From positions 1-10,497 of the forward strand of contig CANMGM010000061.1 of the NCBI GenBank assembly GCA_947497195.1: a DNA stretch of 10,497 nucleotides, read 5' to 3'. A program made the position numbers and the translations under genes. This DNA comes from Bacteroidota bacterium. Lineage in GTDB: Bacteria > Bacteroidota > Bacteroidia > M30B66. The notes below the pieces were generated by a model. That model was given only the letters and a program-made list of their open reading frames with translations, searched no databases and was not told the DNA's origin. This document shows positions 1 to 5,810 of the stretch, one piece after another. Position 1 is the first letter of the stretch. Each line of letters starts with the position of its first letter.

Positions 1-600
1 AAACACATATTGCTCGAGTGTTAAATCGGTATGTTTTTCGATCGCTTCAATGATGTATTTATAAATGTATTTTACAACCGACTCGGTTCCCAAACCGATA
101 GCTCCAACAGCACTTGCTGCCGATTTATTGGAATTTTGAATGAGCGTTAAAAATCCATCGCGCCAGATGTCTACTTCAATACCCGGTTTTCCTCCTGTTT
201 CGGCCCCAATGGCATGCTGAAAACGCTTAAACAATTGCGGATGCGGAATGCCTTGCACCCATTCGTCTTTAATACCCAAGGCACGGATAGCCTCCATGTC
301 TTCTTCGTGCAAATGACCGCTTTCTTCGGCTAGATTGTCGAGCAAATGGCTGCGGTGTTCTGCATTTTCCATCTTTGAAATAACTCCTGTAAGGTAACGC
401 GGAAACCATGAACTGTAAAAGCCATACTGGCCGGCAAAATCGCGCATAACGGCCGGCATATTGGTATACGAGCCGCTTGCAAGAGCTTTTAAATAGGGAT
501 GATTCACCGCACGATGATGCATGGCTTCGTCGAGCAAAGACTCAAGTAAAGGATGATTTAAATTTGAAAGGTCTGTAATTCGTACTGCTTCATTCTCCAT
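1..600 (-). CDS. Heme-oxygenase-like diiron oxidase (HDO/TenA-like fold), 3' end cut by window
   Basis: The minus strand is open from ATG at 600-598 to the window edge, giving the first 200 residues (starting MENEAVRITDLSNLNHPLLE). It is helical, with hallmarks of the iron-containing redox enzyme / heme-oxygenase-like oxidase superfamily (relatives: UndA, CADD, SznF central domain, TenA, PqqC). These are an N-terminal HP-L segment (about 35-37), an aromatic helix FAGQYGFYSSWFPRYL (55-70), the NLAEESGHLHEED helix (89-101) supplying likely Glu92/93 and His96/98 ligands, and a later IGLGTE helix (169-173) with Glu173. The family's last ligand helix (His-x3-Asp-x2/3-His) would lie beyond position 1, so a complete diiron site cannot be confirmed. 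Members oxidise amines, fatty acids or amino acids using O2; the substrate here is unknown. It is transcribed divergently from a methyltransferase/2-oxoglutarate oxygenase pair. A TenA-type thiaminase-like or PqqC-like protein is the main alternative. Confidence 0.8.
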   Translation of the reverse strand, partial: MENEAVRITDLSNLNHPLLESLLDEAMHHRAVNHPYLKALASGSYTNMPAVMRDFAGQYGFYSSWFPRYLTGVISKMENAEHRSHLLDNLAEESGHLHEEDMEAIRALGIKDEWVQGIPHPQLFKRFQHAIGAETGGKPGIEVDIWRDGFLTLIQNSNKSAASAVGAIGLGTESVVKYIYKYIIEAIEKHTDLTLEQYVF

Positions 601-610
601 AACACGTGTT
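601..610. promoter_or_regulatory. Perfect 10-bp palindrome abutting the oxidase start codon
   Basis: AACACGTGTT is its own reverse complement and touches the ATG of the minus-strand oxidase gene, so it lies within that gene's untranslated leader. A dyad here could be an operator or affect translation. A single 10-bp palindrome can also be chance, so the regulatory call is weak. Confidence 0.25.
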
Positions 611-614
611 TTTT

Positions 615-627
615 TTGTAAGCTACAA
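615..627. promoter_or_regulatory. Inverted repeat TTGTA-N3-TACAA in the divergent intergenic region
   Basis: TTGTA, AGC, TACAA forms a 5-bp dyad with a 3-base spacer between the oxidase and methyltransferase genes. A longer version, TTGTAA-N3-TTACAA, occurs at 2364-2378 in front of the surface-protein gene. Recurrence before two transcription units suggests a possible shared regulator site, but such dyads are not rare in AT-rich DNA. Confidence 0.25.
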
Positions 628-676
628 GTTTATGGAGATTAACACCATTATCTTACGATGTGTTTAAATAATAGTA

Positions 677-708
677 GAAAAATAATTTTCAAACCCAATC
701 CAATCAAA
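677..708 (-). promoter_or_regulatory. Candidate Bacteroidota-type promoter for the oxidase gene
   Basis: On the minus strand TTTG (708-705) is followed after exactly 20 bases by TATTTTTC (684-677). This fits the Bacteroidota sigma-factor consensus TTTG-N19-21-TAnnTTTG with one mismatch in the -7 element. Transcription would start near 670, leaving a leader of about 70 bases that contains the dyad at 615-627 and the palindrome at 601-610. On the plus strand TAATTTTC (683-690) is a weaker -7-like match for the divergent methyltransferase operon but lacks a clear -33 element. Confidence 0.4.
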
Positions 709-743
709 GAGTAAATGTAAATTGCGGCAATAGATTGAAATCA

Positions 744-1490
744 ATGAGCGAAAAAGATACCCGCACGCTTTACAATGCGCAGGCTGAAAACTGGCAGCGC
801 ACCAAACCGATATTACTATCTGATTATTCGGCCCGGCCTTTTGTGCTCGACATGTGTGAACCCATAAAAGATGCGCGCGTTTTTGACCTTGGATGCGGTG
901 AGGGATATGTTTCGAGGCAATTGATAAATCGCGGAGCAGCATCGGTTGTTGCGATGGATATTTCGGAGAAAATGATCGATGCGGCAAAATCCATCGAAAC
1001 GGAGGGCATTAGCTATTCAGTTGGTGATGCGCGCAGCATGGCTGAGTATGACAGCGAATCGTTCGATTTAGTTTTGGCGATGTTTCTTTTCAATTACTTA
1101 AATGTTGAAGAAAGTGCACAAACCATAAAAGAAATCTTTCGAATCCTAAAGCCGGGCGGTCGTTTCGTTATGGCCGTTCCGCATCCATCGCTTCCCTTTT
1201 TACGAAAGAAAGAATTCCCCTTTTATTTTGAACCGAATGGCAATTATTTCAGCGGCCGCAACACGCTTTTTCCCGGCCAGATTTGGCGGCTCGATCGTGT
1301 GCCGGTGAATGTGCAGTGCGTGCATAAAACATGGGAAGATTATTTTGCTTGTTTCAATGCAGCTGGGTTTTCAAAAATTCCTACAGTAAAAGAATTGCGC
1401 ATTAACGAGACGCATATCGAACAAGATCCCGAATTTTTTACTCCACTGGATGGAATTCCCCTTCATGTAGCTTTTAAATTGATTAAATGA
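744..1490 (+). CDS. Class I SAM-dependent methyltransferase (small-molecule type)
   Basis: The 248-residue product has the Rossmann-fold methyltransferase signatures in order. Motif I is VFDLGCGEG (about 46-54), the acidic residue closing strand 2 is in VVAMD (Asp72), GDAR (94-97) probably contacts the adenine, a motif II-like strand SFDLVLAMFLFNYL follows, and LKPGG (135-139) precedes the strand FVMAVPHPSL. The C-terminal ~100 residues are a variable cap that would set the substrate, which cannot be read from sequence. Length and layout fit the soluble UbiE/toxoflavin-methyltransferase-like families acting on small molecules. The start is set at ATG 744 (MSEKDTRTLYNAQAENW); an in-frame TTG at 735 would add three residues. 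Its stop overlaps the next gene's start as ATGA, so it is probably translationally coupled with the 2-oxoglutarate oxygenase. The methyl-transfer call is firm; the acceptor is unknown. Confidence 0.93.
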   Translation: MSEKDTRTLYNAQAENWQRTKPILLSDYSARPFVLDMCEPIKDARVFDLGCGEGYVSRQLINRGAASVVAMDISEKMIDAAKSIETEGISYSVGDARSMAEYDSESFDLVLAMFLFNYLNVEESAQTIKEIFRILKPGGRFVMAVPHPSLPFLRKKEFPFYFEPNGNYFSGRNTLFPGQIWRLDRVPVNVQCVHKTWEDYFACFNAAGFSKIPTVKELRINETHIEQDPEFFTPLDGIPLHVAFKLIK

Positions 1491-2344
1491 TGCAGCTTAC
1501 ATGGAATGTTGTTCCCAATCCTGAAGAGGTAATCATTCAGCTCGACACAAGTGAGGAACAGCAAATTCAACAGGGAAATATTCCGGAATGGCTGACCAAA
1601 AAACACGTATTGAATTTAGTGAATGAAAGACCAGGATTTTTCATAGTAAAAACAGGTATTTCGGATAGTAATGAAGCATTGCAACGCACTGTGTATGAAA
1701 AAATCTGCCTGCTATTGGGCCGACTTAATACACGCTACGGAGCATTTTACGATGTAAAGGATTATGGCGGTGATTACCGCGAATCGCGCATTCCGGTTAG
1801 CCAAACGCACGATACAACGGGCTTTCATACCGACAGTTCGGCGCTGAATTATTATCCCAAATACGTTGGTTTGTTGTGTATTAGACCGGCACTTTCAGGA
1901 GGTGAATCGCTATTGGCCAATGCGCTCGATTTTTTGGAGTATGCCGAACGTTTAATGCCCGAGTGTTCTGCCCTTTTGAAAATACCGGTAATTCGTGATA
2001 TTGTAACTCCGGGCACTGAATTTTCGATGGAAAATTTGCGAGCAAACCGATTTCCGGTGCTAAATGATGAAAGCGAAATTCCGGTATTCCGATACATGCG
2101 CTACTGGATCGAACGCGGTCATGAAAAAGCCGAAATTCCGCTTCCGGAGGCATACATCGAAGCACTCAACGAGCTGGACAAATTCCTTAACAAACCGGAA
2201 AATCAATTCCGTTATGCCATGGAGTCTGGCGATATGCTAATTTTCAACAACACAATCCTGTTGCACAACAGAACAGCCTTCACCAATCCGCCTGAATCGA
2301 AGAAGGAACGATTAATGGTGCGCACTTGGATCGATGCGTTTTAG
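1487..2344 (+). CDS. TauD/TfdA-like Fe(II)/2-oxoglutarate-dependent oxygenase
   Basis: This 285-residue protein belongs to the TauD/clavaminate-synthase-like family, which couples oxidative decarboxylation of 2-oxoglutarate to hydroxylation, desaturation or cyclisation of a substrate. The iron ligands are visible: HTD at 114-116 (His114, Asp116, inside TTGFHTDSS) and distal His260 (ILLHNRTAF). In the C-terminal segment ERLMVRTW, Arg275 matches in spacing the 2-oxoglutarate-binding arginine of TauD, and Arg279 the following conserved arginine. The core strands VGLLCIRPALSGGESLLAN and SGDMLIFNN are typical of the fold. The N-terminal ~50 residues (GFFIVKTG at 50-57) also fit. It starts within the methyltransferase stop (ATGA, 1487-1490); a second ATG directly follows, so either may initiate. 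Coupling to a methyltransferase, and an HDO oxidase just upstream on the other strand, points to tailoring of a small molecule rather than simple taurine use. Substrate unknown. Confidence 0.93.
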   Translation: MMQLTWNVVPNPEEVIIQLDTSEEQQIQQGNIPEWLTKKHVLNLVNERPGFFIVKTGISDSNEALQRTVYEKICLLLGRLNTRYGAFYDVKDYGGDYRESRIPVSQTHDTTGFHTDSSALNYYPKYVGLLCIRPALSGGESLLANALDFLEYAERLMPECSALLKIPVIRDIVTPGTEFSMENLRANRFPVLNDESEIPVFRYMRYWIERGHEKAEIPLPEAYIEALNELDKFLNKPENQFRYAMESGDMLIFNNTILLHNRTAFTNPPESKKERLMVRTWIDAF

Positions 2345-2352
2345 GGATATTT

Positions 2353-2360
2353 TAGATTTG
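2353..2360 (+). promoter_or_regulatory. Candidate -7 element of a Bacteroidota promoter before the surface-protein gene
   Basis: TAGATTTG matches the TAnnTTTG consensus exactly and lies 9 bases after the oxygenase stop. The nearest upstream TTG (2326-2328) is 24 bases away, slightly longer than the usual spacing, so the -33 element is weak. A start near 2367 would give a leader of about 50 bases to ATG 2420. Clear initiation here would separate the surface-protein transcript from the methyltransferase/oxygenase pair. Confidence 0.42.
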
Positions 2361-2363
2361 GAC

Positions 2364-2378
2364 TTGTAAGATTTACAA
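2364..2378. promoter_or_regulatory. Inverted repeat TTGTAA-N3-TTACAA near the predicted transcription start
   Basis: A perfect 6-bp dyad with spacer GAT sits 3 bases after the TAGATTTG element, where a repressor would cover the start of transcription. It resembles the TTGTA-N3-TACAA dyad at 615-627. It could be an operator or a small RNA hairpin at the 5' end of the leader. Confidence 0.3.
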
Positions 2379-2419
2379 ACAGGCCTTTTACAGATTGTGA
2401 ATTTTCTCCTAACTTGCGC

Positions 2420-5400
2420 ATGAAATTAGAATTTATGCAAAAAGCTATAGCCGTATTATTTATTTTTTTGAATTTATCTTTTCTAAACGCTCAACGGGCA
2501 AAAGATGGATTACGCTCCATAAGTGCTTCTGCAGTTGCAGTAAATGAGTACACCTCACTAAGCTCCAATGCGGTTGCCGGCGCGACTACGATTCAGGTTT
2601 CAAATTCAAACTTAAATTCCAATAATCGATTCTCTAGTGTATTAACTGCAGGCGATTTGCTTTTAATCATTCAAATGCAGGGGGCTCAAATTATAAGTGG
2701 AAATGTACCCGAATTTGGAACGATATCGAACTACAATGGAGCGGGAAATTTCGAATGGGCAGAGGTGAAATTGGTTCCGAATTCGAGCCAGATCGAATTG
2801 ATGTGCGGCTTGCAAAACAGTTATCTGGCATCTGGTAAAACGCAGGTTGTACGCGTACCCCGCTACAACGAATTAACTGTTTCGGGCTCGGGTGGAATTA
2901 TTACCCCACAATGGGATGGAAGTACAGGAGGCGTTGTTGCCATCGAAATCGACAGTGCAGTAACGCTAAATTCAAACAATTCAATTGATGTTTCGGGTAA
3001 AGGATTTCGTGGTGGTATAGATCCAACACCTACAGATGCTTGGTGGGGCGTGCAAGAATATGCTACCACTTCGAACACAAATTATGGTGCTCAAAAGGGC
3101 GAGGGTATTGCTGGCGGGCTTACCGAATATGATGCTTTTGGAGGAAGATTGTGTCGCGGTGCCGCGGCAAATGGTGGTGGTGGTGGAAATGGGCATAACG
3201 CAGGTGGTGGTGGTGGCGCCAATGCTGGTAACGTTTCGAATTATACAGGATTAGGCAATCCCGACAATTCTAGCAACAATTACATTACTGCATGGAATCT
3301 CGAAAGTCCGCAATTTGCAAACAGCAACAGCAGCGGTGGTGGAAAAGGAGGATATTCGCATACATCCGGAAGTATTAATGCTCTGACGACTGCGCCAGGA
3401 ACTTCACCCGGTAACGATGATGACAGAAGAAACGTTGGAGGACTTGGAGGGAAGCCGCTTCAATATGCCGATAATCGCGCATTCATGGGCGGAGGCGGAG
3501 GCGGAGGCGACGGTGGTTCTTCGGCGGCTGGTAATGGAGGAAACGGAGGCGGAATCATTCTGATTCGTTCTTTTGCAGCAGTTACCGGAAATGGCACATT
3601 AAAAGCAAATGGCGCGAATGGAACTACCAGCGGCAACGATGGAGCCGGTGGTGGTGGTGGTGGTGGCGCAATCATCATCCAAACAGCTGCCGGTGTTGGA
3701 AATTTAACACTTCAGGCAAATGGAGGAAACGGCGGAAATCAGGATTTATCATTTTTATCCGTAGAAACACAAGGGCCGGGTGGCGGAGGTGGAGGTGGAT
3801 ACATTGCCGTCCCTAATTTACCAGCAACTGCTTCGGTTGCCGGAGGTAACAATGGCACGACCGATTCAAATAACATGAACGAATTCCCTCCCAACGGGGC
3901 AACAAAAGGCGGCAATGGAGTGGTTGTTTCGGATATGCCAGTAGCTGAAAATCTTACGGCTTCTACCGATACAATTTGCAATTCGGGTATCGTTACCCTT
4001 AGTGCATTGAACAGCAGTGATTATTCCTATGCATGGGGAAGCGCTTCAAATAATTTCAATTTAGGAAACGAAACTTCAATACAGCCATTCGTTTCTCAAA
4101 CTACATCGTATTTTTTAAATTCATGTACATTGAACCAAACCATCGAGGTTAAAGCAATTGTAAGCAGTGCACCGCTTATAGACGCTGGCGAAAATGCAAG
4201 CATTTGCCAAGGCGAAGAGTTTATTCTCAATGCAAGTGCTGAAGGAAATTATTTCTGGGATGCCAATCCGTTGCTCTCTTCGATAAACCTGCTAAACCAA
4301 TCTGTTAGTCCGGAAAATTCAGGTTATTTTTATTTGAACGCATCGTTCAATCAAACCTGTTCTTCACGCGATTCAATTCTTATCACCATTCTTCCGTCTC
4401 TTCCTTTAGAACTTTCAACCAACACACCGGTAATTTGCGCGGGTGAATTACTCGAATTAGAAGCTGTTTCAACCTCTCAGGTCGTATGGTCTTCTGCAAT
4501 TCCTTTTATCGAAACAAGCTTCAATGCAATAAGATTAACCCCCCTCAGTTCCGGAACAATCTACGCCTCAATTAGTGCAACAGGTTTTTGTGAAGCAACT
4601 GATTCAGTAAGTTTTATAGTAAACGAACTTCCCATTGTTGATGCCGGTGCAGGAATAACAGTTTGCGCCGGAACAAGTGCACAATTAGCGGCAAGCAGTT
4701 CTACCGACTTTACCTGGCTTCAAAATACATCACTTTCGAATACCTCTATACTCAATCCAATAGCAAATCCGTTAGAAAACACCTGGTATTTTATCCAATC
4801 TACAACGCCGGAAGGTTGTACGGCTGTTGATTCAGTTTACATTCAGGTTGGAGGATCGGCTCCAATTTCGGCCGGAAACGACACCAGCATCTGCGCCGGT
4901 AGCGAAATTCAGCTATTAGCTGCAGGAGGAAATTCATACACTTGGAATAATGGCCAATTGTTAAGCGACAGCACCGCCGCCAATCCTTCGGCCACGCTCA
5001 CAGAAACGATAAGTTTCATCGTAACCGGAAGTATCGACGGTTCGTGTATTGCCCGCGATACCGTTACGATTAATGTGCTTCAACCGGTAACGCCGAATCT
5101 AGAGGGAGGTGGTATTTCGTGCAATAATCAGCCGGTAACTCTAAGCATTTCAGGTGTACAATCGGTTGTATGGCAACCTTCCACAGGCCTTACAAATCCA
5201 ACCGCACTTTCTACACAGGCTAATCCTTTTTCAAATACAGATTACATAGCCAATTATATTGATTTTAATGGCTGTCCTGGTATTGCCGGTGCGCTAACTG
5301 TAACCGCGGGAGCTAGTCCGATCATTGGATTTACATGGAATCAAATTTCCAATTTTGAAGTCGTTTTTGAAGCGAATACTTCTGCCAATCAAACCTCGAC

Positions 5401-5803
5401 ATGGTTGGTTAACGATACTGTATTGGTGGGCGATTCTGTTGTCTATAATTTCCCTTATGAATATTTATGGGATGTTGTTCAGATTGTAGACAACGAATGT
5501 GATACAGATACATTTTCACTCACCATAGAGGTCATTAAACAAGTTGGAATTGAAGATGTAATTCAAACAGGTTTTTACATTTACCCAAACCCTTCAGCCA
5601 ACCAGATTGCTATCCGTCAGGTAAATGATTTTTTTAAATCATATTCACTTCAGGTATTTAATTCGGCTGGCCAATTGATTGAATCAATAAATCATTTAGG
5701 AGGAGATGCGCTTGTAATCGATGTGCACAATTGGGCTCCCGGCGTGTATGAATTTGTGTTTAATGATTTGAAACAGATAAATCATCTGCGTTTTATTCGC
5801 TAA
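2420..5803 (+). CDS. Secreted T9SS-substrate surface protein: glycine-rich domain plus six Ig/PKD-like modules
   Basis: The 1127-residue product starts with a signal peptide (hydrophobic core AIAVLFIFLNLSFLNA, cleavage near residue 20, before or after QR). Residues ~25-200 are a beta-rich region of unknown family. Residues ~230-480 are glycine-rich, with five-glycine runs at 252-256 and 262-266 and seven-glycine runs at 357-363, 410-416 and 454-460. Residues ~510-965 hold six modules, each with a C-x-G-like start, a later Trp and a second Cys (modal pattern Cys, +51 Cys, 76-residue period). A PKD-like stretch follows (~970-1040). The end (1051-1127) is a T9SS type A sorting domain with YPNPSANQIAI, the middle strand LQVFNSAGQLI, APGVYEF and terminal LRFIR. 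It should cross the outer membrane and be anchored or released, as an adhesin or matrix-like protein. Start is ATG 2420; TTG 2414 and ATG 2435 are alternatives, the latter still leaving a signal peptide. Exact role unknown. Confidence 0.9.
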   Translation: MKLEFMQKAIAVLFIFLNLSFLNAQRAKDGLRSISASAVAVNEYTSLSSNAVAGATTIQVSNSNLNSNNRFSSVLTAGDLLLIIQMQGAQIISGNVPEFGTISNYNGAGNFEWAEVKLVPNSSQIELMCGLQNSYLASGKTQVVRVPRYNELTVSGSGGIITPQWDGSTGGVVAIEIDSAVTLNSNNSIDVSGKGFRGGIDPTPTDAWWGVQEYATTSNTNYGAQKGEGIAGGLTEYDAFGGRLCRGAAANGGGGGNGHNAGGGGGANAGNVSNYTGLGNPDNSSNNYITAWNLESPQFANSNSSGGGKGGYSHTSGSINALTTAPGTSPGNDDDRRNVGGLGGKPLQYADNRAFMGGGGGGGDGGSSAAGNGGNGGGIILIRSFAAVTGNGTLKANGANGTTSGNDGAGGGGGGGAIIIQTAAGVGNLTLQANGGNGGNQDLSFLSVETQGPGGGGGGGYIAVPNLPATASVAGGNNGTTDSNNMNEFPPNGATKGGNGVVVSDMPVAENLTASTDTICNSGIVTLSALNSSDYSYAWGSASNNFNLGNETSIQPFVSQTTSYFLNSCTLNQTIEVKAIVSSAPLIDAGENASICQGEEFILNASAEGNYFWDANPLLSSINLLNQSVSPENSGYFYLNASFNQTCSSRDSILITILPSLPLELSTNTPVICAGELLELEAVSTSQVVWSSAIPFIETSFNAIRLTPLSSGTIYASISATGFCEATDSVSFIVNELPIVDAGAGITVCAGTSAQLAASSSTDFTWLQNTSLSNTSILNPIANPLENTWYFIQSTTPEGCTAVDSVYIQVGGSAPISAGNDTSICAGSEIQLLAAGGNSYTWNNGQLLSDSTAANPSATLTETISFIVTGSIDGSCIARDTVTINVLQPVTPNLEGGGISCNNQPVTLSISGVQSVVWQPSTGLTNPTALSTQANPFSNTDYIANYIDFNGCPGIAGALTVTAGASPIIGFTWNQISNFEVVFEANTSANQTSTWLVNDTVLVGDSVVYNFPYEYLWDVVQIVDNECDTDTFSLTIEVIKQVGIEDVIQTGFYIYPNPSANQIAIRQVNDFFKSYSLQVFNSAGQLIESINHLGGDALVIDVHNWAPGVYEFVFNDLKQINHLRFIR
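3173..3799 (+). repeat. Glycine-rich tandem region with GGN codon runs
   Basis: Five glycine runs lie at 3173-3187, 3203-3217, 3488-3508, 3647-3667 and 3779-3799. The run at 3647-3667 is six pure GGT codons plus GGC, a trinucleotide microsatellite; the others mix GGT, GGA and GGC. The last three runs each encode exactly seven glycines. After the runs at 357-363 and 410-416 come hydrophobic strands (GGGIILIRSF, AIIIQTA) and matched NGTLKANGANG / NLTLQANGGNG segments. This is a repeated structural unit rather than random low complexity. Confidence 0.8.
3950..5310 (+). repeat. Six 76-residue Ig/PKD-like modules with paired cysteines
   Basis: The first cysteine of each module is at residue 520, 596, 673, 749, 825 and 901; the second at 569, 647, 724, 800, 876 and 952. 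Spacing within a pair is 51 residues (49 in the first module), and the module period is 76-77. Recurring text is SICAGS-like, then an L-x-A strand, a Trp about 15-20 residues after the first Cys, and a closing G/S-C-x-x-x-D-S-V strand, the usual look of Bacteroidota surface Ig/PKD-like repeats. DNA identity between modules is low, so these are old duplications. The sixth module is the most diverged (SCNNQ, and GCPGIAG in place of the CxxxDSV strand). Confidence 0.82.
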
Positions 5804-5810
5804 GCAATTT

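Noticed and set aside
601..620. Intrinsic terminator (palindrome followed by a T run)
   Set aside because: The palindrome has no loop and lies at the 5' end of the oxidase gene between divergent genes, where no upstream transcript needs ending.
735..743. TTG start for the methyltransferase
   Set aside because: ATG at 744 is three codons downstream and gives a normal N-terminus (MSEKDTR); TTG is rarer.
664..1009. Minus-strand open frames opposite the methyltransferase start
   Set aside because: They are antisense to conserved motif I of the methyltransferase and show no protein family features.
3173..3217. CRISPR-like or tandem DNA repeat reading of the GGT runs
   Set aside because: The periodicity is codon-based and in frame; there are no separated identical repeats with unique spacers.
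3460..3981. Proline-rich minus-strand open frames opposite the glycine-rich region
   Set aside because: They are complements of glycine codons (GGN read as CCN), so their poly-proline content is an artefact of the real plus-strand gene.
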